The notes beneath the pieces are model-generated. The model had not been told where the DNA came from, made no database searches, and worked only from the letters and a program-made list of their open reading frames with translations. Shown in pieces: positions 1 to 9,866 of a stretch of 64,000 nucleotides of DNA. How positions within the stretch are numbered: the stretch's first letter is position 1; the number at the start of each line of letters is the position of its first letter. The position numbers were made by a program, and so were the translations under genes. This stretch comes from Aneurinibacillus terranovensis DSM 18919 (GTDB lineage Bacteria; Bacillota; Bacilli; Aneurinibacillales; Aneurinibacillaceae), in contig NZ_AUMJ01000033.1 of NCBI RefSeq assembly GCF_000430625.1, positions 1 through 64,000 on the forward strand, written 5' to 3'.

Positions 1-44
1 GAAAGTATATGTTGCTTTAACACTGTAAAGCAACATATACTTTC
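1..44. repeat. Perfect 19-bp-stem palindrome, copy A
   Basis: Bases 1-19 and 26-44 are perfect reverse complements around a 6-base loop (ACACTG). An identical 44-base unit occurs at 24111-24154, where it directly follows the right end of a MITE-like repeat. The window probably starts just past another copy of that composite repeat. Similarity continues for about 15 bases (TTAACG.TAAAAAAGGG) and then stops. Confidence 0.85.
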
Positions 45-158
45 CTTAACGATAAAAAAGGGCACTGTGTAACAGCCTTAGTGTCTGCCTTCCCTCTCTA
101 TATATACTTACCGAGGCATTATTTTATCTTCGTAATCGTTACAAATACTTCATTAGAT

Positions 159-443
159 TTAAGAGGCCATATCCACAAAATTTAGACTTGGATTATTACT
201 TATCAAAGTTGAATTAAACGACCCAATTACTATCTTGTCTACAGACAAATAACAGGTTTCCAGAATGGCCCTTTCTTTTTCCGTACATTCTCCTGTAGTA
301 TTGGGGACCTCCGGTATCTTTACCATTTTAAATTTTTGAGGGTCATTAATAATTGTATTGAGCCAGTCCCCGTATAAGCCAAGCGAGTCAAATCCCTTGA
401 CTCCATTCTTCCATATTTCTAGAAGCCGTTTGCCAGAAACCAA
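159..443 (-). CDS. Hypothetical protein, 94 aa, possibly truncated
   Basis: A 94-residue open frame with no domain I recognise. It is mostly polar, with two Cys near the middle and an aromatic-rich N-terminal third, and has no signal peptide or membrane segment. It sits in repeat and transposase debris with no obvious strong ribosome binding site, so it may be the remaining end of a longer gene. Function unknown. Confidence 0.35.
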   Translation of the reverse strand: MVSGKRLLEIWKNGVKGFDSLGLYGDWLNTIINDPQKFKMVKIPEVPNTTGECTEKERAILETCYLSVDKIVIGSFNSTLISNNPSLNFVDMAS

Positions 444-552
444 TTTATAATAATTTATTCTGCGGGTTTTATTTAAACGACCTCTATCACCTACAGGCGG
501 GAGAAATAAATTCTAATAACTGTTTACTTAACTCAATATGTATAGAACATAA

Positions 553-762
553 ACAACAAAGAATCAACTCCCTAAAGAAATTCAGCCAGCTTTTACGCAG
601 TTGAAAGTACTACAACATTTGAAAACCGCAGGTTTTAAAAAGCAATTTGGCTTTTCTTATTCGTATCTATACAGTTGGTTTACGCATGCCCCCCTCGTGA
701 AGGAAGTCGTCGAAAGAGGACTCCATACCATCGGCATGGTCAAAGCGGACAATAAACGTTAA
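553..762 (+). pseudogene. IS4-type transposase remnant with internal deletion
   Basis: The frame reading from about 553 to the TAA at 760-762 encodes TTKNQLPKEIQPAFTQLKVL.., which looks like the N-terminus of IS4-type DDE transposases. Without a break it then reads SYLYSWFTHAPLVKEVVERG and LHTIGMVKADNKR, which resembles the catalytic-core motif of the same family (..DSWFT..PLV..V..RGLH.I.MVK). The stretch in between, normally over 100 residues, and the C-terminus are missing. There is a stop just upstream (550-552) and no convincing start. This is a dead fragment. Confidence 0.6.
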
Positions 763-870
763 GAGCGAAGATGAGACACCACACTTATCCTAAGATAAAT
801 GTGGTGCTTCTACGTCGATTCAGTATTCTATTTTTTATTCCTTATATATCATTTTATCTTGAGAGAACAG

Positions 871-2013
871 CTATATATCATCTACTATACAAACAATATA
901 ATTACCGCGACTATCTCCTGATCTTATAACGCCTAATTCTTTTAGACGGCGTAGACCGTTTGTTATGCTTGGCGTGGATGCTTGAAGTGTATTATCAAAC
1001 AAACTACGTTGGAATACCTCTCCATCCTCCATACGGGCAATAATTTGTAGCATGGTTCCTGCGTGACTTTTTCCCAGGATCTCAGTTAGATGTTTAACTC
1101 TGTCATAGCGTTGTAGCTCTTTAAGAACTTTTAACAGGGATTGATTCACACAGTTCAGATAGAACAGCAGAAAAGGGTTTAAATCCCCTTGCGTACCCGC
1201 CATTAGAGTGTCATAGTATTCATCAACGTATCGATCAATAAATTCCTCAACGGCAAAGGCATCTTTGATTTTGGATAAGTCCGGATGAATTAAACCAACT
1301 AATGTTGAAAAGGCGCGTGCAGTTCGTCCATTTCCATCAGGGAATGGATGAATGTATCCGATGAAGTGATGTGTTATGCCTGACAAGATAAGAGGATGGA
1401 CTTTCTTACTGTGGTCCTCTTCGATTGAATAAGGATTTTCGTATCCTGTTACAGACGTATATAACCACTCGAAAAAAGCGTTCATATAAGCATCAATATC
1501 AGCAGAAGACGGCGGAACATAACTAACGTTTCCGTTTCCATCAGTTAAACTAACAGGGATTTTACGATAGCCTTCCGGATGGTTTGTTAAATTTTGCATT
1601 AATAATGTATGGAGCTTGATAAGTGTCCGTTCGTCCATATCATAAAAGTCATTTTCGGGTTGTAGTTTGTAAAGATAGTTATAGGCTTCAAAAACATTCG
1701 CTACTTCTATTTGACTTTTCTCTTTCAAACTTAGTTTTTTTGCTTTGTATCCTTCATATAAATATTGAACTTCTTTATACCCAAGCTTATTTTGTTCAAT
1801 TTTTGTGGTGAAGTGCGCTGTACGCACCATTGAATTTCTTAGTATTGTTGGTTTCAGTGGGTGATCTTTTAATCCTAAACGAGCTAAGGCACCGATATTA
1901 CGTTCGGCTTCAAATATTGCCTGCATAATTTCATAATCCTGATAATTGACATTTGGAATAAAGACGAGTTTTCCTGCTCGTTCCTCAAAATGTTTACCTT
2001 TAAATATATACAT
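871..2013 (-). CDS. Fic (Fido) domain protein, probable AMPylase
   Basis: A 380-residue Fic-family protein, likely transferring AMP from ATP to Ser/Thr/Tyr hydroxyls of target proteins in the cytoplasm. The full catalytic motif HPFPDGNGRTAR is at about residues 223-234, matching HxFx(D/E)GNGRxxR, so the active-site His and phosphate-binding loop are intact. The N-terminal part (residues about 20-120) fits a Fic_N domain. It contains TTKIEQN, a loose match to the inhibitory [ST]xxxE[GN] helix of class II enzymes. The last 60 residues look like a winged helix (IIARMEDGEVFQRSLFDN..). The start is set by GAGGTG about 8 bases before ATG. It stands alone next to transposase debris, so horizontal acquisition is possible. 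Target unknown. Confidence 0.85.
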   Translation of the reverse strand: MYIFKGKHFEERAGKLVFIPNVNYQDYEIMQAIFEAERNIGALARLGLKDHPLKPTILRNSMVRTAHFTTKIEQNKLGYKEVQYLYEGYKAKKLSLKEKSQIEVANVFEAYNYLYKLQPENDFYDMDERTLIKLHTLLMQNLTNHPEGYRKIPVSLTDGNGNVSYVPPSSADIDAYMNAFFEWLYTSVTGYENPYSIEEDHSKKVHPLILSGITHHFIGYIHPFPDGNGRTARAFSTLVGLIHPDLSKIKDAFAVEEFIDRYVDEYYDTLMAGTQGDLNPFLLFYLNCVNQSLLKVLKELQRYDRVKHLTEILGKSHAGTMLQIIARMEDGEVFQRSLFDNTLQASTPSITNGLRRLKELGVIRSGDSRGNYIVCIVDDI

Positions 2014-2255
2014 AATTACACCTCAAATTAGCATTAAATTTCCTTTATTTATAAGGGTTTATACTGTTTTTGTCAATCGTTAATTATCACAATAAATATC
2101 ACATTTATTTATCATTTTTGACATAAATTTACCTTGTTATGCATATGCACTCGATATTTTTGTTTTTGTGCAATTTTCTTATATTAAAATACAGTTGTTT
2201 AATGTGAATATTTTTGAAGAGATAGGCACGACATCAGTAAATTTGGTACAAGGAA

Positions 2256-2293
2256 AATAAAAAAACGCAGCACCCAAAATAGGATGCTACGCT
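2256..2293 (-). terminator. Rho-independent terminator after the aldehyde dehydrogenase
   Basis: On the minus strand CGTAGCATCC and GGGTGCTGCG form a stem around TATTTT, followed by seven T. It lies about 175 bases after the aldehyde dehydrogenase stop, so the transcript has a long tail that includes the 13-codon frame at 2389-2430. Confidence 0.7.
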
Positions 2294-2388
2294 CTGCTTA
2301 TACTTCACTTTTTCTTTATTCACCGGTAATCGTATTCCTAAACATTTTTGCCGAATATATAGTTTACAAAATCGAAGAAGGAAAGAGA

Positions 2389-2430
2389 TCAGCCGCATCC
2401 TCCTCGATGGTATGCTTTTGTATTACTCAT
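2389..2430 (-). CDS. Candidate 13-residue peptide MSNTKAYHRGGCG
   Basis: A very short frame, ATG to TGA, preceded at about 5 bases by a strong purine-rich Shine-Dalgarno (AAAGGGGGGGATC). It lies between the aldehyde dehydrogenase stop (2469) and that gene's terminator (2256-2293), so it would be co-transcribed. It ends in Gly-Gly-Cys-Gly. I do not recognise a family. The ribosome binding site is the only support and the frame may not be expressed. Confidence 0.25.
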   Translation of the reverse strand: MSNTKAYHRGGCG

Positions 2431-2468
2431 CCGATCCCCCCCTTTGCTTTACGGATCCTGTAATTTGT

Positions 2469-3941
2469 TTAGTTTTCAAACCAGCCTACCGGCTCCACCT
2501 GCAGATTAATGTTAATTTGCTTAACCTCGGTAAACTCATCATACCCGAAGGTGCCGAGCCCCCGGCCAATCCCGCTTTGCTTATATCCTCCCCACGGGGC
2601 TTCATTATAAGTTGGATGGTAGCTGTTAATCCAGGTGATGCCGGCCCGAAGCTTTTTAATCACACGCAGCGCTTTGGCGCCATCGCCGGTGAACACTCCG
2701 CCCGCCAATCCGTACGCCGTGCCGTTGGCAAGCTTAATTGCCTCCGCTTCATCTTTAAACTTTTGCACAGCGAGAACCGGCCCGAAAATTTCCTCCCGGA
2801 CAATGCGCATCTCCGGGGCCGTATCCACAAAAATTGTCGGTTCCACAAAGTATCCTTTGTCCAACCCATTCTCTGTCAGACGGCTGCCCCCGCAAACGAG
2901 CCGGGCCCCCTCCTGCTTCCCAATTTCAATATAGCGAAGCACTTTTTCCATATGAGCCTGGCTAACGAGTGGTCCCATTTCAGTAGCAGGGTTATCACCG
3001 GCTCCTACGCGAATCGTGCGGGCTCGTTCCACCAACCGCTCCACAAAGCGATCGTGAATACTTTCTTCCAGAAGCAGCCGGGAACCGGCCGAACAAACCT
3101 GCCCCTGATTGGCAAAAATAGCGAATAGGGCATAATCAACCGCCGTTTCGAAATCGGCATCGGCAAAAACGATATTGGGCGATTTACCGCCTAGTTCCAG
3201 AGAGATCTTCTTGATATTGCCTGCCGCCGCCTTCATGATGCTTCGCCCCGTCACCGTGCCGCCTGTAAAGGAAACTTTATCAACGAGGTGGCTCTCAGCC
3301 AGTTCATTGCCTACCGTCGGCCCTGCCCCCATTACCATATTGGCCACGCCTTTCGGGATACCGACTTCCTCAATAATTTCAAACAGTTTAGCAGCGGTGA
3401 CAGGTGTCACTTCCGATGGTTTAAAAACAATCGTATTCCCGGCAGCCAGCGCGGGAGCAATTTTCCATACAGACATCAAAAGCGGGTAGTTCCACGGTAC
3501 AATCAGCCCACAAACTCCGACAGGTTCCCGCACGACCATCGCCTGCATCGGGTCCGCGACCGGATATGTCTGCCCGTCCGGTTTCGTTGCCAGCCCGGCA
3601 TAATAGCGAAAGCACGCAGCAGCATCCGCCACATCAAATCGGGATTCACGCAGGGGCTTCCCGTTATCGAGGGTTTCGAGGCGGGCAAGCTCTTCCGCTC
3701 TCTCTTCCAGCTTATCGGCGATAGCAAACAGGAAGCGCGCACGCTGCGCAGCCGGCAATTCCGCCCATTCTCCGCCGTCAAAAGCTTCTCTCGCCACTTC
3801 AATTGCATGTCGCGCGTCGGCGGCGTCCCCTTCCGCAGCCCTTGCGATTACCTCCCCATTTGCCGGATTCACAATCTCGCGCGTTTTTCCGCTCTGGGCA
3901 TCGGCCCATTCACCGTTAATGTACATTTTTAAATCAAGCAT
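2469..3941 (-). CDS. NAD(P)-dependent aldehyde dehydrogenase, probably aminobutyraldehyde
   Basis: A 490-residue aldehyde dehydrogenase of the betaine/aminobutyraldehyde type, oxidising an aldehyde to the acid with NAD(P)+. The family's full length is present. The general-base Glu lies in LELGGKSPNIVFADAD, the catalytic Cys in NQGQVCSAGSRLL, and the cofactor motif FTGGTVTGR is present. I chose the ATG at 3941 (MLDLKMYINGEW) because GGGAGG lies 9 bases upstream; the frame stays open to 4007, but the other ATGs lack a spaced site. A near-perfect sigma-54 promoter (4023-4038) and half of a shared operator (4092-4107) lie upstream. With patA and the permease nearby, the likely job is 4-aminobutyraldehyde to GABA in putrescine breakdown. 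Substrate is inferred. Confidence 0.85.
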   Translation of the reverse strand: MLDLKMYINGEWADAQSGKTREIVNPANGEVIARAAEGDAADARHAIEVAREAFDGGEWAELPAAQRARFLFAIADKLEERAEELARLETLDNGKPLRESRFDVADAAACFRYYAGLATKPDGQTYPVADPMQAMVVREPVGVCGLIVPWNYPLLMSVWKIAPALAAGNTIVFKPSEVTPVTAAKLFEIIEEVGIPKGVANMVMGAGPTVGNELAESHLVDKVSFTGGTVTGRSIMKAAAGNIKKISLELGGKSPNIVFADADFETAVDYALFAIFANQGQVCSAGSRLLLEESIHDRFVERLVERARTIRVGAGDNPATEMGPLVSQAHMEKVLRYIEIGKQEGARLVCGGSRLTENGLDKGYFVEPTIFVDTAPEMRIVREEIFGPVLAVQKFKDEAEAIKLANGTAYGLAGGVFTGDGAKALRVIKKLRAGITWINSYHPTYNEAPWGGYKQSGIGRGLGTFGYDEFTEVKQININLQVEPVGWFEN

Positions 3942-4022
3942 TTTTCTCATCCTCCCTGTTATGTTGAAAAATAAACACTTCCATTTTCCTCCCTTTTCAT
4001 TGTCCATTTTTCTTAATTTTCC

Positions 4023-4038
4023 TGCAAATATAGTGCCA
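4023..4038 (-). promoter_or_regulatory. Sigma-54 (-24/-12) promoter of the aldehyde dehydrogenase
   Basis: On the minus strand the sequence is TGGCACTATATTTGCA. It has the invariant GG and GC ten bases apart and is an exact match to TGGCAC-N5-TTGCA. It lies about 80 bases before the ATG at 3941. Confidence 0.85.
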
Positions 4039-4091
4039 AGTATACATATTGAGATAATTATAAAAGGAGGGTTTCGTGTGAGACCATCGTT

Positions 4092-4107
4092 TATGCATAG
4101 ATGAATA
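4092..4107. promoter_or_regulatory. Probable enhancer-binding-protein site (imperfect palindrome)
   Basis: TATGCATAGATGAATA fits TATGCA-N4-TGCATA with one mismatch. It lies about 55 bases upstream of the sigma-54 promoter at 4023-4038. Better copies occur at 8208-8223, 30321-30336 and 30400-30415. A separate palindrome, TTTTTGCATGCAAAAA, is at 4117-4132. Confidence 0.55.
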
Positions 4108-4126
4108 ACCTAGTTATTTTTGCATG

Positions 4127-4174
4127 CAAAAAAACACCTCACCACTATCATGGGTCGTCCCGATAGCAGCGAGG
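4127..4174 (-). terminator. Terminator after the sigma-54 regulator
   Basis: On the minus strand, CCTC..GCTATC-GGG and CCC..GATAG..GAGG pair around a 4-base loop and run into TGTTTTTTT. It lies about 15 bases after the regulator stop at 4189 and insulates the aldehyde dehydrogenase promoter. Confidence 0.65.
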
Positions 4175-4188
4175 AACAAGTAAAAGGT

Positions 4189-5733
4189 TTATATTTCTGC
4201 ATGTGTTTGTTTTTGGATGATTTTCTGATATTTGCGGCTAACGGATGATTGGCTGATGCCTAATATCTTAGCGGCCATGGTCGTTGTTTTATATCGTTCC
4301 ATCGCCAGCAAAATCAGCTGTTCTTCCACCACCTCAAGCGCTTCCTGGAGGGGAATAAGATGGGTGATAATCGGCTTTGCTTTCGTCGAAGCTTTCTTCC
4401 ACTGAAGAAAATGATGAATATGGTCTGCATAAATGATGTCTTCCTCTGTTGTCACCACTACCCGTTCGATAACGTTTTGCAGTTCCCTTACGTTTCCGGG
4501 CCACGCATATACCTCTAATAAATTCAAAGCATCCGGATGAAGCTGAATATCCCTGTTATATTTGTTGTTTAGCTTCTGCAAAAAATGATAGGCGAGCGGC
4601 GGAATATCCTCCGGGCGTTCTCTCAGGGAGGGAATGCAAATCGGAATAACGTTTAAACGGTAAAAGAAATCCTCACGGAACTCCCCCTTTTCTACGAGTT
4701 GTTCTAAATTTTTATTGGTTGCCGCAACGATCTGCACATCCACCGGAATCGCTTTTGTACTCCCTATCGGAATGACTTCGCGCTCCTGCAGCACCCGCAG
4801 CAGCTTGACCTGTAAAGACAGCGGCATTTCCGCGATTTCATCCAAAAAAAGAACGCCCTGATCGGCCTGCTGGAAATATCCGTCCCTTCCCTTTGGATCC
4901 GCGCCGGTAAAGGCACCCTTCTCGTATCCAAACAGCTCGCTCTCCAGCAGATTCTCCGGGATGGCTCCACAGTTAATCTTTAAAAACGGCCGATTGGCTC
5001 GTGGGCCCAGCTGGTGGACCGCTTTAGCAAATACTTCTTTTCCGACACCGGACTCACCGGTGAGGAGCACGGTTGAAGAAAACCTTGCGACCTTCTCAAT
5101 CTGTTTCATGATCGCGTCTATTTTCGGGCTATTATAAACAACATTCCGGTAAAGATTATCCCTGTTTTTTAAATCTTCCAACTCTTTTTTATACTGCTGG
5201 GACAGCTTTTTCATTTCAAGTAATTCGCTTTTAAGTTTTGTCGTTTCCGTAATATCTCTAAAAGCGATCACAATCCGCTCCAGATTTCCGGATTCATCAA
5301 AAACAGGATTGCCAATCACCATTATCTTTTTTCCGGCTGATGTATCTTTGATAACGGAAACTTTCCTTTTCCCTTCCATAACGAGCCGCGTCACGGAAGG
5401 TTTAAACCATTCCTTTTCTTCCACTTCAATGAGACTTTTCCCCACTATTTGGTGCAAATCAATGTCCCAGAAATCCTGCATTTTGTTATCACTAAAACGA
5501 AGTAGTTCCCCTTTGTTATTGACAACCAGGATCTGATCGTAAATCGTAGAAAGAATAGCCTGCAGGTCTTTATTTAAATCTTTTACATACCCCAATTCCA
5601 TAGCCATTTCTTCGAGGGCGGGAAGATCCTGAACAATGATAATCATCCCTTTGACTTCATGCTCCCTGTTTAGTATCGGGCTGTAATCCGCGAGAATCCC
5701 CATTTCTGTCGTGATATGAAGCTGGTTTAACAC
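4189..5733 (-). CDS. Sigma-54 activator, C-terminal part (PAS-AAA+-HTH), frameshifted
   Basis: This 514-residue frame carries the PAS, AAA+ and DNA-binding parts of a sigma-54 enhancer-binding protein. A PAS domain lies at about 60-175. The AAA+ domain follows, with Walker A LTGESGVGKE, the sigma-54 contact loop GAFTGA in ELFGYEKGAFTGAD, Walker B GVLFLDEIAEMP, and the arginine-finger region REDFFYRLNV. A Fis/TyrR-type helix-turn-helix is at the end (MAAKILGISQSSVSRK). The annotated GTG start is an artefact: the same frame is open upstream to about 5806 and encodes SISNEGGKIFGAAQIDRVFT, which completes the PAS domain begun in the neighbouring frame. The parts needed to activate sigma-54 promoters are intact. 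Expected target: the three sigma-54 promoters at 4.0 and 8.1-8.4 kb. Confidence 0.85.
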   Translation of the reverse strand: MLNQLHITTEMGILADYSPILNREHEVKGMIIIVQDLPALEEMAMELGYVKDLNKDLQAILSTIYDQILVVNNKGELLRFSDNKMQDFWDIDLHQIVGKSLIEVEEKEWFKPSVTRLVMEGKRKVSVIKDTSAGKKIMVIGNPVFDESGNLERIVIAFRDITETTKLKSELLEMKKLSQQYKKELEDLKNRDNLYRNVVYNSPKIDAIMKQIEKVARFSSTVLLTGESGVGKEVFAKAVHQLGPRANRPFLKINCGAIPENLLESELFGYEKGAFTGADPKGRDGYFQQADQGVLFLDEIAEMPLSLQVKLLRVLQEREVIPIGSTKAIPVDVQIVAATNKNLEQLVEKGEFREDFFYRLNVIPICIPSLRERPEDIPPLAYHFLQKLNNKYNRDIQLHPDALNLLEVYAWPGNVRELQNVIERVVVTTEEDIIYADHIHHFLQWKKASTKAKPIITHLIPLQEALEVVEEQLILLAMERYKTTTMAAKILGISQSSVSRKYQKIIQKQTHAEI

Positions 5734-6320
5734 CGTTTCCCCGGTCGTAAAAACACGGTCAATCTGTGCCGCCCCGAAAATTTTTCCGCCTTCATTACTG
5801 ATGGAAGTTTATCTGCCTTCCACTTAATCATCCGAAGGCCTTCCTCGTTATAATTAATAATATATCCCTGCTTATCCAGCACAAAAATACCAAGCGGAAT
5901 AGACGAAAGAATTGTGCGGAATAAATCGATGTTGTCGTTATCCTGCCGCAGCAATTCAATGATAATATCTTCTCTGCGCAGGTATCCGCATACTTCATCC
6001 TGCTGATTCTTGACAATGACGAATTCTTCGCCGAGTAGTTTGAAGAAGTCAGAAACGGCGATGTGAACATAAACATGGTAGACAAAATGAAGCGGGATAA
6101 GATTAGCCTGCAAGAAGGGGATCTCGCTCGTCTTTTCCGCATTTTCCGTGAGGATATCCTGTGTGCGTACATACCCTAATAATTCATCTTTCTTTTTCAC
6201 AAAAACAATCGGTTCTTTATGGTCATGAAGGTACGCCTGAATGGCTGACAAAGACATGTCAGTGGAAATCGAATGAATCGGACGTATATTTTCAGGTGTA
6301 AATACCAGCAATAGAGCCAT
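5727..6320 (-). CDS. Sigma-54 activator, N-terminal part (CBS pair + PAS start), frameshifted
   Basis: The first 197 residues of the same regulator. Residues about 10-125 form two CBS motifs (..IVFVKKKDELLGYVRTQDIL.. and ..FVIVKNQQDEVCGYLRREDII), a module that often binds adenine nucleotides. A PAS domain begins at SSIPLGIFVLDKQGYIINYN. After WKADKLP (about base 5806) the homologous sequence continues in another frame, and this frame runs on for about 27 meaningless residues. A one-base indel near 5803-5808 is the simplest cause. Without it the protein would be about 710 residues. The ATG at 6320 sits right against GGGGGA; a TTG at 6311 would have better spacing. Confidence 0.75.
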   Translation of the reverse strand: MALLLVFTPENIRPIHSISTDMSLSAIQAYLHDHKEPIVFVKKKDELLGYVRTQDILTENAEKTSEIPFLQANLIPLHFVYHVYVHIAVSDFFKLLGEEFVIVKNQQDEVCGYLRREDIIIELLRQDNDNIDLFRTILSSIPLGIFVLDKQGYIINYNEEGLRMIKWKADKLPSVMKAEKFSGRHRLTVFLRPGKRC

Positions 6321-6456
6321 TCCCCCTAACGGATACCATGTCCATTTATTCTTTGCTTACCCTTATAGTATTACAGCGGGATCGGTTTATACAATGGATC
6401 CACACCGTTTTTCCGGTATGATGTTTGCTATTGATTGTTCATTTTCTATGGCAAAT

Positions 6457-6583
6457 GAGAAAAACTCACCTCAAGGATGGAGACAATTGTCGGTCTGATC
6501 GACCTTCCGACCACACGCTCACATCGAAAAAGCAACGTTCGGCACACTCCCGCGAGTTTTTCTCAGGTGACCCATGGAGGAAA
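6457..6583. repeat. MITE-like repeat, copy with deleted left arm
   Basis: Bases 6468-6583 are nearly identical to 23999-24115, including GGAGACAATTGTCGGTCTGA and CGAAAAAGCAACGTTCGGCA. The left terminal inverted repeat is reduced to GAGAAAAACTC (6457-6467), while the right end CGCGAGTTTTTCTC is intact at about 6551-6564. Relative to the copy at 23901-24095, about 85 bases of the left arm are missing. The 44-base palindrome that follows the other copy is absent here. Confidence 0.8.
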
Positions 6584-6585
6584 TA

Positions 6586-6624
6586 AAAGCGGGGGGGCTT
6601 TTTCAGAGCCAGCCTCCCCCGCTT
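6586..6624. terminator. GC-rich bidirectional terminator
   Basis: AAAGCGGGGG..GGCT and AGCC..CCTCCCCCGCTTT form a strong stem with A-runs before it and T-runs after it on both strands. It lies about 70 bases past the patA stop (6694) on the minus strand and is the likely patA terminator. Confidence 0.75.
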
Positions 6625-6693
6625 TACGCTTCATAAAAAGATATGGTATATTTTCCTGAACATAATCCAGCATCATTCCCGGTTACTCTCTGC

Positions 6694-8082
<1,389 letters not shown>

Positions 8083-8107
8083 TCATTTTGATTTTAAACA
8101 TTTTAAA

Positions 8108-8123
8108 TGCAATTCACATGCCA
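8108..8123 (-). promoter_or_regulatory. Sigma-54 promoter of patA
   Basis: The minus strand reads TGGCATGTGAATTGCA, matching TGGCAY-N5-TTGCA with the GG and GC dinucleotides correctly spaced. It ends about 45 bases before the patA ATG at 8064. Confidence 0.85.
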
Positions 8124-8207
8124 GTTTTTTTGAAAACTGGAGAGCGGTACCAGCAGGGAATCGCCGGAATGGAGAAGGGCTCTTGCCTATGACAATTTGA
8201 ATAACAT

Positions 8208-8223
8208 TATGCATCTTTGCATA
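8208..8223. promoter_or_regulatory. Upstream activator site shared by patA and the permease
   Basis: TATGCATCTTTGCATA is a perfect 6+6 palindrome with a 4-base spacer. It lies about 85 bases upstream of the patA sigma-54 promoter and about 125 bases upstream of the permease sigma-54 promoter, a normal position for a DNA-looping enhancer-binding protein. The same motif recurs at 4092 and twice near 30.3-30.4 kb. Confidence 0.7.
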
Positions 8224-8346
8224 GTTTTTCAACTCAACACGAAGATCGGGACTTGCTCATCTACCCATGTCATTTTTCCGGCAAGACCCACTCCCTATTT
8301 TAAAAATACATGATATATTCAGAACAATCGTTATATTTTTGAAAAT

Positions 8347-8362
8347 TGGCATAAGTATTGCT
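8347..8362 (+). promoter_or_regulatory. Sigma-54 promoter of the APC permease
   Basis: TGGCATAAGTATTGCT matches the -24/-12 consensus with exact spacing and lies about 62 bases upstream of the GTG start at 8425. The intergenic region 8065-8424 contains nothing else that I can name. Confidence 0.85.
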
Positions 8363-8424
8363 AGCGATATTGATTGACTGTCTGATCATACAGACACCAA
8401 AAACATTATGAGGAGGAATGATAG

Positions 8425-9777
8425 GTGGAAAAAGTAGTGACGTTGAAACGGGCACTTGGACTATGGCCCATTGTTATGCTAGGTGTAGGATATATGACAC
8501 CAATGGTTGTATTTGATACATTCGGTATTGCCTCCCAGTCAACAAACGGGCTGGTCCCCCTCGCTTATATTATTGCCCTGGTTGCTATGTTATTTACCGC
8601 TTTTAGTTACGGGAAGATGGTCAAGGCGTTCCCAAGTGCAGGATCAGCCTATACGTATACACAGAAGACCATTAATCCCCATCTCGGTTTTCTTGTAGGA
8701 TGGTCTTCGCTGCTTGATTATTTACTCCTCCCCATGGTTAATGCTTTATTGGCACAAATTTACCTCACTGCTGTTTTTCCGGACGTTCCAAAATGGATAT
8801 GGGTCGTTGGCTTTGTTCTTTTTGTTACCTTTCTCAACATGTGGAGTGTTATTTCAACAGCCAATTTCAATACCATTTTAGTTGTGTATCAGTTCCTGGT
8901 CATTGCCTTTTTTATTGTTTTAGCGGTCAGAGAACTTACTCATGGAGCGGGTTATGGAAGTGTTCTCACTACTCAGCCGTTTTACAAGCAGGGAATGCAT
9001 ATATCAGCATTGGTAGCCGGCGCTACGGTTTTGTGTTTCTCCTTTTTAGGATTTGATGCCGTAACCACGTATTCTGAAGAAACACCAAATCCGGTACAAA
9101 CCATTCCAAAAGCTATTTTGCTTACTGCATTTATAGGCGGCATTATTTTCATTCTTGGTTCATACTTTACCCAGGCGGTATTCCCGGATGTTTCAGCGTT
9201 TAAAAATCCGGACGCAACGTCACCTGAGATTGCACTTTATACCGGGGGCAGGGTATTCCAACTGTTCTTTCTTGCCGGCTCTCTTGCAGGAGTCATTTCT
9301 TCAGGGCTGTCCTCGCACGCCAGCGTGTCGCGCCTTTTATACGTAATGGGCCGGGATAACGTACTTCCAAAAAAATTGTTCGGGTATGTGCATCCGCGCT
9401 GGAGAACGCCTGTATTCAATGTCATCCTGGTGGGGTTCGTTTCCTTAACAGCCCTTCTGTTTAATTTGGAAACAGCAGCTTCCTTTATCAACTTTGGTGC
9501 GCTGATTGCTTTTACATTCGTTAACGTATCGGTGATTGCTCATTATACGGTTAAAAGGAAAAGATACAAAACGCTTAAGGATTTTCTTTCTCATGTTGTG
9601 ATCCCCACCATTGGAGCCGCCTTTGTGGCCGTTCTATGGTATAACCTCGAGCACAATTCGTTTATGCTGGGCACCGGGTGGAGTATTATCGGCTTTATCT
9701 ACCTCCTCTATCTGACGAAAATGTTTAAAATGAAGCCCATCGATATTCATTTTGAGGAGGCGGAGGAATCCGTGTAA
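8425..9777 (+). CDS. APC-superfamily amino acid/polyamine permease
   Basis: A 450-residue integral membrane protein with about 12 hydrophobic segments, typical of the amino acid-polyamine-organocation superfamily. The N-terminal signature LGLWPIVMLGVGYMTPMVVFDTFGI and FLGFDAVTTYSEETPNPVQTIPKAI (TM6/7 region) are characteristic. The start is GTG with AGGAGG 9 bases before it. It is transcribed from a sigma-54 promoter divergently from patA and is probably induced together with it, so putrescine uptake is the best guess. A related amino acid could be the substrate instead. A hairpin terminator follows at 9790-9832. Confidence 0.85.
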   Translation: MEKVVTLKRALGLWPIVMLGVGYMTPMVVFDTFGIASQSTNGLVPLAYIIALVAMLFTAFSYGKMVKAFPSAGSAYTYTQKTINPHLGFLVGWSSLLDYLLLPMVNALLAQIYLTAVFPDVPKWIWVVGFVLFVTFLNMWSVISTANFNTILVVYQFLVIAFFIVLAVRELTHGAGYGSVLTTQPFYKQGMHISALVAGATVLCFSFLGFDAVTTYSEETPNPVQTIPKAILLTAFIGGIIFILGSYFTQAVFPDVSAFKNPDATSPEIALYTGGRVFQLFFLAGSLAGVISSGLSSHASVSRLLYVMGRDNVLPKKLFGYVHPRWRTPVFNVILVGFVSLTALLFNLETAASFINFGALIAFTFVNVSVIAHYTVKRKRYKTLKDFLSHVVIPTIGAAFVAVLWYNLEHNSFMLGTGWSIIGFIYLLYLTKMFKMKPIDIHFEEAEESV

Positions 9778-9789
9778 TCAAATCATGTA

Positions 9790-9832
9790 CAACATGGAGT
9801 AGAATCCGGCCGTTCTACTCCATTATATGTTG
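9790..9832. terminator. Hairpin between convergent permease and comFC
   Basis: GGAGTAGAA and TTCTACTCC pair around TCCGGCCG, and the outer CAACAT/ATGTTG bases extend the stem. The T-run is weak (TTATAT). It probably ends transcription from both sides. Confidence 0.55.
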
Positions 9833-9866
9833 CAGTCAGAATGGTTCATTCGTCCCTATCGGTGCC

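Noticed and set aside
2412..3932. Long plus-strand frames opposite the aldehyde dehydrogenase
   Set aside because: Antisense shadows of a GC-biased gene; no ribosome binding sites and no family features.
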